A DNA stretch of 64,000 nt from Paraburkholderia atlantica (GTDB lineage: Bacteria > Pseudomonadota > Gammaproteobacteria > Burkholderiales > Burkholderiaceae), in contig NZ_WHNQ01000001.1 of NCBI RefSeq assembly GCF_009362785.1, forward strand, positions 124,001 through 188,000, read 5' to 3'. This document shows, piece by piece, positions 37,233 through 47,100 of this stretch (positions are counted from its first letter, which is position 1; each line of letters begins with the position of its first letter). Position numbers and translations under genes: made by a program. The notes beneath the pieces are model-generated. The model saw nothing but the letters and a program-made list of their open reading frames with translations, made no database searches and was not told the origin of the DNA.

Positions 37233-37526
37233 TCAGTCGTCATCGTCCCTGTGACGATGATGCTCCCAGCCCTTGTGCCAGCCACGGTCATGGCGCCAGT
37301 GCCTGTCACGGTCGTCGTTGTATTCGTACCCATAGCCATACCCGTAGCCATAGGCCGGAGCAGGCACGTAGGTCACTGGTGGCGCCTCGTAGACCACTGG
37401 GGGCGGCGCGACATAAACCGGCCCCGGCGCGCCAAGGTAAACACCAAGGTCGACATGAGCCAGCGCAGCGCTGGAAGCGCACGCAGCGCAAACGCCTGCA
37501 ATCCACAAAATGAAGGTGCGCTTCAT
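37233..37526 (-). CDS. Secreted PXPV-repeat small protein
   Basis: A 97-residue exported protein: signal peptide MKRTFILWIAGVCAACASSA ending at ALA, then PXPV-type repeats (GPVYVAPPPVVYEAPPVTYV), a Gly/Tyr tract (AYGYGYGYGYEY) and an acidic/basic tail with HRHRDDDD. Such proteins are common and poorly understood in beta-proteobacteria, thought to act in the envelope. GGGAGAG lies a few bases before the ATG at 37526. The frame extends to 37604 but without a signal peptide start. Confidence 0.75.
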   Translation of the reverse strand: MKRTFILWIAGVCAACASSAALAHVDLGVYLGAPGPVYVAPPPVVYEAPPVTYVPAPAYGYGYGYGYEYNDDRDRHWRHDRGWHKGWEHHRHRDDDD

Positions 37527-37671
37527 GTATCTCTCCCTGTTCGCTGGCATCGGATGTTGATGCGATTTAGCGATATCGATTGTATGTGTCGTGCCGGTTG
37601 GCAAGTAAACGTGAAGTGTCAGTCAGGTAACCGTTTGTAAGGCGTTGTGCCCTCCGCGGTTCTATGCGTGC

Positions 37672-38313
37672 TCACGAAGCGCTCAGCGAATCGCCATAGA
37701 CATGCACCCGCTCACCAACCTGAACGGTGGGCTGATTGTCGTAGTTGAAGTTTCGATAACTGCCATCCTGCATCCTGACTTGCACCTGGTAGGTGGCGAC
37801 CTTGCGTACCGCATGTTCGATACCGTTACCGGCAAGGCCGCCGCCAACCGCACCCGCTATCGTCGCCAGAACACGGCCGCGACCTTGACCAACCTGATTG
37901 CCCAGCAGGCCGCCTGCCACCGCACCGCCTACAGCGCCGAGCCCGGTGGCCGGCTCTTGTGTTTGGACCGCGTTGACCGCGACGACTTCACCTGCATTAG
38001 GGTCGACGGCAACGGCTCGAGGTGACGGCTGGGTGGTATCGCGGTGACTATCGTCGTGCGCGTACCGGGGCGCTGGCGACGACGCATTGCTATGGCGGGT
38101 ATGAACATGGGATTCGAGCGGCGTGCTGGCTGGCTGCACCGCCACCGATGCAGTTTGCGACGGCGGCGGCGTTACCGCACGGGATGTCGGAAGCAGACCG
38201 GTCATCGCGGCAATGCCGGTGCCACTGGCGAGAATGACAGCAACAGCAGCCCCGGCGACCAGAGGATGAATGCGGCTGCGCGGGGATGAATCGGAAGGCA
38301 AGTTCGTGTTCAT
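37672..38313 (-). CDS. Glycine-zipper 2TM domain protein (SlyB/OsmB-like)
   Basis: A 213-residue envelope protein with an N-terminal membrane segment (PLVAGAAVAVILASGTGIA), a His/Ser/Pro-rich linker and a C-terminal glycine-zipper 2TM domain: GAVGGAVAGGLLGNQVGQGRGRVLATIAGAVGG in part (about 145-180), then a short beta-like tail ending DSLSAS. SlyB-type domains insert in the membrane and are induced by Mg/envelope stress. GGAG lies six bases before the ATG at 38313; the long frame up to 38445 is not used. It neighbours the PXPV gene on the same strand. Confidence 0.8.
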   Translation of the reverse strand: MNTNLPSDSSPRSRIHPLVAGAAVAVILASGTGIAAMTGLLPTSRAVTPPPSQTASVAVQPASTPLESHVHTRHSNASSPAPRYAHDDSHRDTTQPSPRAVAVDPNAGEVVAVNAVQTQEPATGLGAVGGAVAGGLLGNQVGQGRGRVLATIAGAVGGGLAGNGIEHAVRKVATYQVQVRMQDGSYRNFNYDNQPTVQVGERVHVYGDSLSAS

Positions 38314-38432
38314 TGCTGGCTCCGTGGTATGTGCCTTCAAGAACGCCGATACCATCGAGCCGGTGGACCTTGCTATTGTGAGATCTGTAAGCAGTTGTAG
38401 TTCGCCGGTACGCGTTGGCAAGCAAACCGACT

Positions 38433-38465
38433 CATAGAAAAACAATGGCCGGTCGCCCGGCCATT
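38433..38465 (-). terminator. Intrinsic terminator of the AcoR-type regulator
   Basis: AATGGCCGG (38444-38452) with CCGGCCATT (38457-38465), loop TCGC, followed on the minus strand by GTTTTTC. Confidence 0.82.
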
Positions 38466-38493
38466 ATCGACTGGTCCTGCGAACACTCCCGCG

Positions 38494-40530
38494 TCAATCC
38501 TTTTCGGGCCGCCGTCCCGACTGCGCCGCTGGCATCCTGCGATAAATGGTGTTCCGCGACACCCCAAGCGCACGCGCCGCCGCCGAAACGTTGCCGCCGT
38601 AACGCGCCAGCGTCATAGCGACTACCGACGCGGCGACATCCTGCAGCCGCGCGCCGTCAGGTACCGGTGCATCGCCTGCAGCAAGCGCGTCCGCAGCCGC
38701 AACGTCGGAAACGGCCGATATGGCAGAGTCAGCTCGATCTGCGTCGCCACCGCCGCAACCCGCACCACGAACGTCATCCAGAAAATCATCCGGCAAATGC
38801 TCCCACCGGATCACCCCATCGTCCTCCACCATCGCCGCCGCAGTCCGCAGCAGATTAGCCAGTTGCCGGCAATTGCCCGGCCATATATGTCGCCCGAACG
38901 CCGCCATCACATCAGCCGCAACGCTGAGAGCCTGCCGCCCTCCGCTTTCAACTGTCTCCCACTGCAACATCTTCTCAACGACGACCGCGAGATCGCTCCG
39001 CTCCCGCAACGCCGGCAACCGAACCGCAAGCCCGTTGATCCGATAGTAAAGATCCTCACGAAACTGATGCTGTGCAATCATCTCGCGCAAGTTGCGGTGT
39101 GTCGCGCAAATAACGGAGACATCGACGGGAACCGCCCGCGCCGCCCCGAGCGGCGTCACGACCCGCTCCTGCAAAACGCGCAGCAAGCGCACCTGCAACG
39201 AACAAGGCATATCCCCAATCTCATCGAGAAACAGCGTGCCGCCACTCGCCTGCATCAGCTTGCCGATCGCCCCTTTCCGCCGCGCGCCGGTAAACGCACC
39301 CTCTTCATACCCGAATAGCTCGGATTCGATCAGCGACTCCGGAATCGAAGCACAGTTGACCGCAACAAACGGCCCATCACGTCGCGGCGAATCGTTGTGA
39401 ATCGCCTGTGCGAGCAGCTCCTTGCCGGTACCGGTCTCGCCGGTGATCAGGATCGGAATATCCTTGCCGAGCACCTTGCGAACCTTCGCAATCAGTGCAG
39501 CCACACGAGCATCGCCGGTATCGAGATCGCTGAGCCGCGACAGTCCCGCAGCCGGTTGACGCGCATTCGCACACACCGGTCGCGGCGCAACTGCACCCTG
39601 CGCATCAACGGCGCCGCGCTCTAGCCCAAACGACGCCCGCCTGAACTGCCCACGTGCGCACACCACCGCACCGTTGTGCAGATTCAGCATCAGATGCGGC
39701 GCAACGCCATGCGTCAAACGATCGATCAGTTGCGCATACGAGATCTGAAACAGCGACGACAGCGTATGCGCGCGCAACGCAGCGAGCGGCAAGCCCAACT
39801 GAAATTGCGCACTGCGATTCGCGGACAGAAAGCGGCCATCGTCGGTAAACGCAATGATCCCTTCCATCAGCGTGCCGAGAAACTCAGGACGTCCGTGAAA
39901 AGACACTTGCAGCACGTCGCGAAACGCCGTCGAGAACAGATGGTTTTCGATCATCTGTACCGACATCTTCGCGAGCGCCATCGTGTGCTGGTGATAGCTG
40001 CGATGGTCGCCCGTCACGTCGAGCACGCCGATCAGATCACCATACGGATCGAGAATCGGCACACTCGAACAGGTCAGGAAGCGGTTCGCCGCCAGATAGT
40101 GCTGATCGCCATGAACGACCATCGCACACCCCTCGGCCAGCGAGGTACCGATCGCGTTGGTCCCCTGACGATCCTCGGCCCAGTTCGCGCCGGGCCGCAG
40201 CGCCACTTTTTCCGCGCGATGCAGAAAGTCGTCGTCGCCGATCGAATGCAGGATCAACCCTTCGGCGTTGGTCAACACGATCATGCTTTGCGTGTTGACG
40301 ATCTGCTCGCGCAGCGTCTCCATGACCGGCATCGCATGCGCGCACAGCACCTGGTTCTGTTCGCGCTTCAACGCGAGTCCCGTGTCGGACAGGATGTCGT
40401 AATCCGGCCGGAACGATGCACGCAGGCCGAACGTCTCGGAGCGTTCGTGGGCTTTCTGGATCGCCGGTGCAGGCCAACCTTTGGCGCGGTTAGCCGCCGC
40501 CACGCTGACCGGATGAACGTCGTCGCGCAT
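38494..40530 (-). CDS. acoR: AcoR-type sigma-54 activator of aldehyde/alcohol catabolism
   Basis: A 678-residue regulator. The N-terminal GAF domain (about 75-200) contains the AcoR-family motif NWAEDRQGTNAIGTSLAEG; a PAS-like region follows (about 215-275); the AAA+ domain carries Walker A GETGTGKE (364-371), the standard GAFTGA loop (in GYEEGAFTGA) and Walker B GGTLFLDE; a C-terminal Fis helix (AARALGVSRNTIYRRM) binds DNA. It is divergent from an exaC-type aldehyde dehydrogenase, and the gap holds a -24/-12 promoter and a palindrome. It should activate that gene in response to a small ligand bound by the GAF domain. A hairpin terminator follows it. Confidence 0.92.
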   Translation of the reverse strand: MRDDVHPVSVAAANRAKGWPAPAIQKAHERSETFGLRASFRPDYDILSDTGLALKREQNQVLCAHAMPVMETLREQIVNTQSMIVLTNAEGLILHSIGDDDFLHRAEKVALRPGANWAEDRQGTNAIGTSLAEGCAMVVHGDQHYLAANRFLTCSSVPILDPYGDLIGVLDVTGDHRSYHQHTMALAKMSVQMIENHLFSTAFRDVLQVSFHGRPEFLGTLMEGIIAFTDDGRFLSANRSAQFQLGLPLAALRAHTLSSLFQISYAQLIDRLTHGVAPHLMLNLHNGAVVCARGQFRRASFGLERGAVDAQGAVAPRPVCANARQPAAGLSRLSDLDTGDARVAALIAKVRKVLGKDIPILITGETGTGKELLAQAIHNDSPRRDGPFVAVNCASIPESLIESELFGYEEGAFTGARRKGAIGKLMQASGGTLFLDEIGDMPCSLQVRLLRVLQERVVTPLGAARAVPVDVSVICATHRNLREMIAQHQFREDLYYRINGLAVRLPALRERSDLAVVVEKMLQWETVESGGRQALSVAADVMAAFGRHIWPGNCRQLANLLRTAAAMVEDDGVIRWEHLPDDFLDDVRGAGCGGGDADRADSAISAVSDVAAADALAAGDAPVPDGARLQDVAASVVAMTLARYGGNVSAAARALGVSRNTIYRRMPAAQSGRRPEKD

Positions 40531-40704
40531 TGTCTCCTCCTGAATGCGCCCGGGTCGTGCCGGACGCTTTGATGCGTGTCAACAGAATACTCCCTTTGCC
40601 AGTCCGCCCGACGCCCGCCGTGACCCCGCGCGGGCCCGCATCCTTGATCTGCATCAGCGTCGGCCGGATCTGCGGCGTTTCTGAACAACCGCTGCCCGCA
40701 TAAC

Positions 40705-40721
40705 TGTTCCGAAACGGAACG
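40705..40721. promoter_or_regulatory. Candidate enhancer site for the AcoR-type activator
   Basis: TGTTCCGAAACGGAACG: a perfect inverted repeat, GTTCCG (40706-40711) and CGGAAC (40715-40720), separated by AAA. It lies 53 bp upstream of the -24/-12 element, as expected for an upstream activator site. A weaker GAACA...TGTTC pairing begins at 40683. Confidence 0.5.
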
Positions 40722-40773
40722 CTTCGGCCTATACAGCCCACCGCGGTCCCTGAAATCTCGTATGTCGATGCAT

Positions 40774-40788
40774 TGGTATGGTTCCTGC
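40774..40788 (+). promoter_or_regulatory. Candidate sigma-54 promoter of exaC
   Basis: TGGTATGGTTCCTGC: GG and GC spaced by ten bases, the invariant -24/-12 pattern; the consensus is TGGCACG-N4-TTGC. It ends 52 bp before the exaC ATG and lies next to a sigma-54 activator gene, which makes chance less likely. Confidence 0.6.
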
Positions 40789-40840
40789 CTGATGTGGTAC
40801 CGCGCAGTCACCCGATCACCATCACAAACGGAGACAAGTG

Positions 40841-42367
40841 ATGAATCCATTTGACCTGAAAGCCCTCGGCATCGACATCGAGTATCCCTACCGCCAGCGC
40901 TACGAAAACTACATCGGCGGCAAGTGGGTGCCGCCGGTCGGTGGCGACTATTTCGACAACGTGTCGCCGATCAACGGGCAGCCGTTTTGTCGCGTGCCTC
41001 GCTCGAGCGCCGCGGACATCGACCTCGCGCTCGACGCCGCGCATGCAGCGCGCCGCAAGTGGGCGAAGACCTCGGTGACGGAGCGCGCGAATCTGCTGCT
41101 GGCGGTGGCCGAGCGCATGGAGAAGAACCTGAAGCTGCTCGCGGTCGCGGAGACGATCGATAACGGCAAGCCGCTGCGCGAAACGATGGCCGCTGACCTG
41201 CCGCTCGCCGTCGACCATTTTCGCTATTTCGCGGGCTGCATCCGCGCGCAGGAAGGCGGCATCTCGGAGATCGACGGCAACACGGTCGCTTATCACTTTC
41301 ACGAGCCGGCTGGTGTCGTGGGTCAGATCATCCCGTGGAATTTCCCGCTGCTGATGGCCGCATGGAAGCTCGCGCCCGCGCTCGCGGCCGGCTGCTGCAT
41401 CGTGATGAAGCCCGCCGAGCAGACGCCGGCTTCGGTACTCGTGCTGATCGAGCTGATCGGCGATCTTTTCCCTGCCGGCGTCATCAATATCGTCAACGGC
41501 TTCGGCAAGGAAGCGGGCGAAGCGCTCGCCACCAGCAAGCGCATCGCGAAGATCGCGTTCACCGGCTCGACGCCGGTCGGCAAGCGCATCCTGCATGCAG
41601 CCGCGGATAACCTGATTCCGTCGACGGTCGAACTCGGCGGCAAGAGCCCGAACATCTTCTTCGCCGACGTGCTCGATCGCGACGACGCATTCCTCGACAA
41701 GGCGCTCGAAGGCCTCGCGATGTTCGCGTTGAATCAGGGTGAGGTTTGCACGTGCCCCTCGCGCGTGCTGGTTCAGGAGTCGATTTACGAGCGCTTCATC
41801 GAGAAGGCGATCGCCCGTGTGGAACGCATCAAGGCCGGCCATCCGCTGAACCTCGAAACGATGATCGGCGCGCAGGCATCACAGCAGCAGCTCGACAAGA
41901 TCCTGTCGTATATCGATATCGGCCGGGACGAAGGGGCGCGGTGTCTCGTCGGTGGCGAGCGCGCGACCCCTGGCGCCGGCCTCGGCGAGGGCTTCTACGT
42001 GAAGCCGACGATGCTGTTCGGCAACAACGATATGCGCGTGTTCCAGGAGGAAATCTTCGGGCCGGTCGCCTCGGTGATGACGTTCAAGGACGAACAGCAA
42101 GCGATCGAACTCGCGAACGACACGTACTATGGCCTGGGCGCGGGCGTATGGACGCGCGATGGGACGCGCGCTTACAAGATGGGACGCGAGATCGAGGCGG
42201 GACGCGTGTGGACCAACTGCTATCACCTGTATCCGGCGCACGCGGCATTCGGTGGCTATAAGCAGTCGGGGATCGGGCGCGAAACGCACAAGATGGCGTT
42301 GTCGAATTATCAGCAGACGAAGTGTCTGCTGGTCAGCTATCAGGCGGAAGCGCTCGGGTTCTTCTGA
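40841..42367 (+). CDS. exaC: ExaC/AcoD-type NAD-dependent aldehyde dehydrogenase
   Basis: A 508-residue ALDH of the acetaldehyde/aldehyde group used in ethanol, acetoin and amine catabolism. It has [24 protein letters not shown], the Glu motif [11 protein letters not shown], and the catalytic Cys in the ExaC-type form [14 protein letters not shown] 40841 is preceded by GGAGACAAGTG at a good distance; the GTG at 40838 sits directly against it. Control by the divergent AcoR-type sigma-54 activator is supported by the promoter in the gap. It acts in the cytoplasm, forming the acid from the aldehyde made upstream. Confidence 0.92.
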   Translation: MNPFDLKALGIDIEYPYRQRYENYIGGKWVPPVGGDYFDNVSPINGQPFCRVPRSSAADIDLALDAAHAARRKWAKTSVTERANLLLAVAERMEKNLKLLAVAETIDNGKPLRETMAADLPLAVDHFRYFAGCIRAQEGGISEIDGNTVAYHFHEPAGVVGQIIPWNFPLLMAAWKLAPALAAGCCIVMKPAEQTPASVLVLIELIGDLFPAGVINIVNGFGKEAGEALATSKRIAKIAFTGSTPVGKRILHAAADNLIPSTVELGGKSPNIFFADVLDRDDAFLDKALEGLAMFALNQGEVCTCPSRVLVQESIYERFIEKAIARVERIKAGHPLNLETMIGAQASQQQLDKILSYIDIGRDEGARCLVGGERATPGAGLGEGFYVKPTMLFGNNDMRVFQEEIFGPVASVMTFKDEQQAIELANDTYYGLGAGVWTRDGTRAYKMGREIEAGRVWTNCYHLYPAHAAFGGYKQSGIGRETHKMALSNYQQTKCLLVSYQAEALGFF

Positions 42368-42374
42368 GAGAACG

Positions 42375-42402
42375 GCGCGCGTCGTTCACTGACGACGCGC
42401 GC
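42375..42402. other. Inverted repeat between convergent exaC and gdhA
   Basis: GCGCGCGTCGT (42375-42385) pairs perfectly with 42392-42402 around a TCACTG loop. There is no T tract, so it is not a clear intrinsic terminator, but its place between convergent genes suggests a role in ending transcripts. Confidence 0.4.
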
Positions 42403-42473
42403 TCTAGCCGCGCGTGCTCTACACGTTAGGTACGCGCGGGAGCCAGCAATTGCGCTGGCATCCCACCCGTCGC

Positions 42474-43817
42474 TCAGATCACGCCTTGCGCCAGCATCGC
42501 GTCGGCGACCCGCACAAAGCCGGCGATATTCGCTCCGTTCACATAGCTGACCGAACCGTCGTCGCGACGACCATGTCGCAGGCAGACCTCATGAATGCTG
42601 CGCATGATGTCGTGCAGACGTGCATCGACTTCTTCGCGCGGCCAAGAGATGCGCATCGCGTTCTGACTCATTTCCAGACCCGACGTGGCGACACCGCCGG
42701 CGTTGCTGGCTTTGCCAGGAGCGTACAGGACGCCATTGTTCTCGAAGCACTTGGCGGCGTCGTTGGTCGACGGCATGTTGGCGCCTTCCGCGACGCAAAT
42801 CACGCCGTTCTTGATCAGCGTTGCGGCGTCCTCGGCATTCAGTTCGTTTTGCGTGGCGCACGGCAGCGCGACGTCCACGGGCACATGCCACGGACGCTGC
42901 CCCGGCAGGAAATCGAGTCCAACGCGTTTTGCGTAGTCGCTGACACGGCCGTAGTGATGGTTCTTCACGTCCATCAACTCGGCCAGTTTTTCGGCGGTGA
43001 AGCCGTCTTCATCGACGACGGTGCCGCTCGAATCCGAGACCGTGACGACCTTGGCGCCGAGCGCCATGGCTTTTTCCACGGCATATTGGGCGACGTTGCC
43101 GGAACCCGACACGCTAACGCGCAAACCGTCGAAGCTGCGGCCGGTCTGCTTGAGCATTTCCTCGGCGAAGTACACGGTGCCGTAGCCGGTGGCTTCCGGG
43201 CGAATCAGCGAGCCGCCGAATGACAGTCCCTTGCCGGTGAACACGCAATCGGCGCGATTGGAGAGCTTCTTCATCATGCCGGCCATAAAACCGACTTCGC
43301 GGCCGCCCACGCCGATGTCACCGGCGGGGACATCCGTGTCGCTGCCGACGTGGCGGAACAGTTCGCTCACGAAGGCCTGGCAGAATCGCATGACTTCACC
43401 GGGGCTCTTGCCTTTCGGGTCGAAATCGGAGCCGCCCTTGCCGCCGCCCATGGGCAGGGTCGTCAGGGCGTTCTTGAAGGTCTGTTCGAAAGCCAGGAAC
43501 TTGAGGATCGACAGGTTGACCGACGGATGGAAGCGCAGGCCACCCTTATACGGCCCGATTGCCGAGCTGTGCTGGATGCGATACCCGCGATTGACCTCGA
43601 CGTCACCGTGATCGTTGACCCAGGACACCCGGAACATGACGATGCGCTCCGGTTCGACCAGCCGGTCGAGCAGGCCGTGCTCGGCGTATTTCGGATGCTG
43701 CGAGATGTACGGCCACAGGCTTTCCATCACCTCGGTGACAGCCTGCAGGAACTCTGGTTGGCGCGGGTTGCGCTCGGCGGTAAAGCCCAGGAAGGCTTCA
43801 AGGGATTGATATTTCAT
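42474..43817 (-). CDS. gdhA: NADP-specific glutamate dehydrogenase
   Basis: A 447-residue hexameric-type enzyme making glutamate from 2-oxoglutarate and ammonia. It shows GPYKGGLRFHPSVNLSILKFL, the catalytic Lys region MGGGKGGSDFDPKGKS and GSGNVAQYA in the NADP fold. Length and start MKYQSLEAFLGFTAERN fit the family. It is convergent with exaC. Together with glnB and nadE elsewhere in the window it forms part of nitrogen handling, although the genes are not linked. Confidence 0.96.
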   Translation of the reverse strand: MKYQSLEAFLGFTAERNPRQPEFLQAVTEVMESLWPYISQHPKYAEHGLLDRLVEPERIVMFRVSWVNDHGDVEVNRGYRIQHSSAIGPYKGGLRFHPSVNLSILKFLAFEQTFKNALTTLPMGGGKGGSDFDPKGKSPGEVMRFCQAFVSELFRHVGSDTDVPAGDIGVGGREVGFMAGMMKKLSNRADCVFTGKGLSFGGSLIRPEATGYGTVYFAEEMLKQTGRSFDGLRVSVSGSGNVAQYAVEKAMALGAKVVTVSDSSGTVVDEDGFTAEKLAELMDVKNHHYGRVSDYAKRVGLDFLPGQRPWHVPVDVALPCATQNELNAEDAATLIKNGVICVAEGANMPSTNDAAKCFENNGVLYAPGKASNAGGVATSGLEMSQNAMRISWPREEVDARLHDIMRSIHEVCLRHGRRDDGSVSYVNGANIAGFVRVADAMLAQGVI

Positions 43818-44154
43818 TTCGAATGCTCAGGAATGGTGCATGTTTTTGTGCGGGAAAGCATTTTGCCCCAGGTGTAGTCTCCATGTAAGGCAAACGAATC
43901 GAATTGTAGGAATCGAGCTTGTCCCGAAATGTAGTGCCAAATGAACCGGCCATCAGGCGTCCGTTCGCCCGACGAATCAAATTTATCGCCTGATCACGCT
44001 AAAAATTCATCCAATTCCGATCGCCGCGGGTCATCTCCCTTCCGATACTTGTCGTTCGCACATAACAAGGAACGACGATGACGAACGGCAACGGCCGGCC
44101 AATGATCCGGCTCGCAGGCAATAGCACCGGCAGCGGCGCGATTCTGATTCCATC
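43818..44154. other. Region upstream of gdhA and vgrG
   Basis: 337 bp between the divergent gdhA and vgrG units. It must contain both promoters. The right end carries a small open frame, listed separately. No terminator or repeat seen. Confidence 0.35.
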
Positions 44155-44158
44155 GTGA
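44078..44158 (+). CDS. 26-codon open frame coupled to vgrG, PAAR-like by eye
   Basis: ATG at 44078 with AAGGA six bases upstream encodes MTNGNGRPMIRLAGNSTGSG plus six residues (AILIPS), and its TGA (44156-44158) overlaps the GTG start of vgrG (44155) as GTGA. The RPMIRL...T..G...I..S pattern recalls the first 20 residues of PAAR-tip proteins, where the motif is about RPIIRLGDKTSHGG. It is much shorter than a PAAR protein (about 90), so it may be a decayed remnant or a leader peptide for coupling translation of vgrG. Speculative. Confidence 0.35.
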   Translation: MTNGNGRPMIRLAGNSTGSGAILIPS

Positions 44159-47100
44159 GCGCATGCCAATTGCGAGAACTTGCTCACCTCCGCGAACGCA
44201 TCCTGGGCCTTTCCTCTGACGCACTACCCACATGGGGCAATGCGCCTTTGCTGGTCCCGCTCCGCCTGCGCGGCACCGAAACCCTGGGCAAGCTCTATCG
44301 ATACACGCTCGATGTCGCGACGATCGAAAGCCCGACGCTCGGAGTGTGGCAAGCACAGGAACTCGTCGTGCCTAATCGCCTGATCGGCAAGGTCATCGAC
44401 ATTTCGATCGCTTTCGACGGCAACGGATTGTTCGGTCGTCATGGGTTGGTACGCGGCGACGTGGCACACGCGAGCGCCGGCCGCCGCACGATGTCGGGCC
44501 TCATCACAGGCATCAAACAGATGGGTACCGATGAACGGCGCGCCTATTACCGCCTCGTCGTCCGTCCCTGGCTGTGGCTGGCCACGAAGAACTGCGACAG
44601 CAGGATCTTCCAGGACGCCAGCGTGGTGGACATCACTGACCTGGTACTCAAGGAGCGATATCACTTCCCGGTCGTGATGGAACTCGGCGCGCCAGGCCTG
44701 CGCAACGGCTACCCGAAGCGGGACTATGTCCGGCAGATGTGGGAATCCGACTTCGATTTCCTCACGCGGATCTGGAGAGAATGGGGAATCTACTACCTGT
44801 TCGACGGAATGACGCTGGTACTGTGCGATTCGCCCGGCTCGCACAAGCGACACGACAACGCATACGACACGCTGCGCTACCATGCGCCCGACAGCAGGCA
44901 CGTCGACGAGGAGCACGTTCACAAGCTCGAGGTATCGCATCAGATCACGCCAGGCAAGGTCAGCCTGATCGATTACGACTACACGCGCCCCGGCGCGCGC
45001 TTCGAGGGCGAGTACGAGAGCCACAGTGAGCAGGCCCACGACAACATCGAGCAATACGGCTGGGGCGACTATTCGCAGCCGCTTGCGGGTGCGACGGGAC
45101 TGTCAGGCGAGCGGAACGACTTCCGCGATGAAGCCGGGCACCTCGCGAGCGTGCGTGTCGATGCAATGCGCAGTCATCGTCTGCGGCTGAAGGGTCAGGG
45201 GAATCTGCGCGGTCTGACAACCGGGAAAACATTCTGGCTCGACAACCATCCGCTGCGGGAAGTCAACGCCGAGTACCTGGTCGTATCGACGACCCTCGAT
45301 ATCCGCAATGCACCGCAGAACACGCAGTCACCCGGTGCAGACAGGAACGATCCGCTGCGCCAGTGCATGACCGACTTCGTGCTCCAACCCGCCAATACGT
45401 TCTTCAAAAACCGTCCGAAGAAAAAGCCGCGTTGCGCGGCGGAAACGGCAATCGTGGTCGGCCCCGAGGATCAGCCGATATGGGTCGATGGATACGCACG
45501 CGTGAAGGTGCGCTTTGCGTGGGAGCGGCTTGCCCCGAAGAACGACAGCGCCAGTTGCTGGGTGCGGGTGTCGTCGCCGTGGCAAGGCAACGGCTTCGGT
45601 GCGATCTATCCGCCGCGCATCGGTCAGGAGGTCACGGTCAGTTATCACGAAGGCGACCCGGACAAGCCTTACGTGTCGGACCGGATGGTCAACGGGCAGA
45701 ATCAGCCGCCCTGGAGGCTGCCCGACAACCAGGCGCTCTCGGGCATCCTTAGCAGCGAGCTCAAGGCGGGCTGCGCGAGCCAGACCAATCACGTCGTACT
45801 GGATGACACGCCGGGCCAACTGCAGGCACAGATCGCCAGCGACCACGCCCAGTCGCGCCTCGTGCTGGGCTACAACACGCATGTCGTGCGCGACGCAGGC
45901 CGGCAGCAGGCACGCGGTGAAGGCTGGGAACTGGCGACGAACGCATGGGGTGTCGCGCGAGCCAACCGAGGCATGCTGATCACCACCGAGGCACGTCACG
46001 GCGCTAGCACCCCGGCAAAGGATGCCGGTGAGACCGTGGCGCGCCTCACTCAGGCGCGCGACACCCACGAGAACCTCGCGAGTCTCGCGCGGCGGCACGA
46101 GGCACAGGAACAGCAGACTAGTCAAAGCGAAGTCGCGCGGGCCATCAAGGCGCAGAACGACGCGATTCGCGGCGGCAAGGCAAGCGCGGAGCTTCCGTTT
46201 CCGCAACTGACCCAGCCCGAGCTGGTGCTGGCCAGCGCGGCGGGTCTCGGTCTCACGGCAGCGCAAAGCACGCACGTGGCGAGTGCCGAACACATCGCGC
46301 TCAGCGCGGGCGGACACGTCAGCGTCGCGGCGATGAAATCGCTGCTGGCGTCGGCGGTCAACGGCGTGCGGGTGTTTGCGCAACATCTCGGCATCCGGCT
46401 CAAGGCCGCATCGGGCAAGGTGCAGATCGACGCGCAAAACGACGACGTCGAGATCATCGCGCAACGCGTCGTCAGCATCATCAGCAGAGCCGATTCGATC
46501 AATCTGATGGCCAGCAAGGAAATCGTCTTGCATGCTGGTAATACGAAAGTGGTCATCAATTCGGACGGGTACAAGGTCTATACGGGTGGCGAGCATCGCG
46601 TCCATGCGAGCGATCATCGGACCGACGGGCCAGCGGCACGGCCTGTCAGTCTGCCCGTCACGCCAGAAAGTCCCGGCAGGCTGGCGGCGCATCATGTGCT
46701 GATCGAACACGATTCCGGCTTTGCGCTGCCGAACCAGCCGTACCGGATCACGCTCGACGATGGTCGGCTGATTCAGGGTGTGACCAACGCACTTGGCGAG
46801 GCGAGTCTCGTCACCAGCAATATGCTTGCGTTCGCGACGGTCGAACTGCTTGCCGCGAGCGAGCCGGACAAGGTGATTGCGGTTAGCAGAGGCGCGGTGA
46901 TCAGAGCGGCGAATGAGTCATTCGCTGGCGCTGTACCCAATGCCGAGAAACGCAGTGCCACGGTCGCAGGAAAGGCCGTGGCCTCTCCGAACGAGAGCGC
47001 GACGACGGAAGATAAACCACCGGAATTCGTCTCGTGCGATCCGATGAACTTCGGGCTGCGGTTTTATCACTTCGTTAACGGTGCGACCGAGGGTGACACG

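Larger units (their letters stand above)
40531..40840. other. Divergent control region between acoR and exaC
   Basis: 310 bp carrying a candidate sigma-54 promoter for exaC (40774-40788) and a palindromic upstream site (40705-40721), listed separately. I saw no gene in it. Confidence 0.5.
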
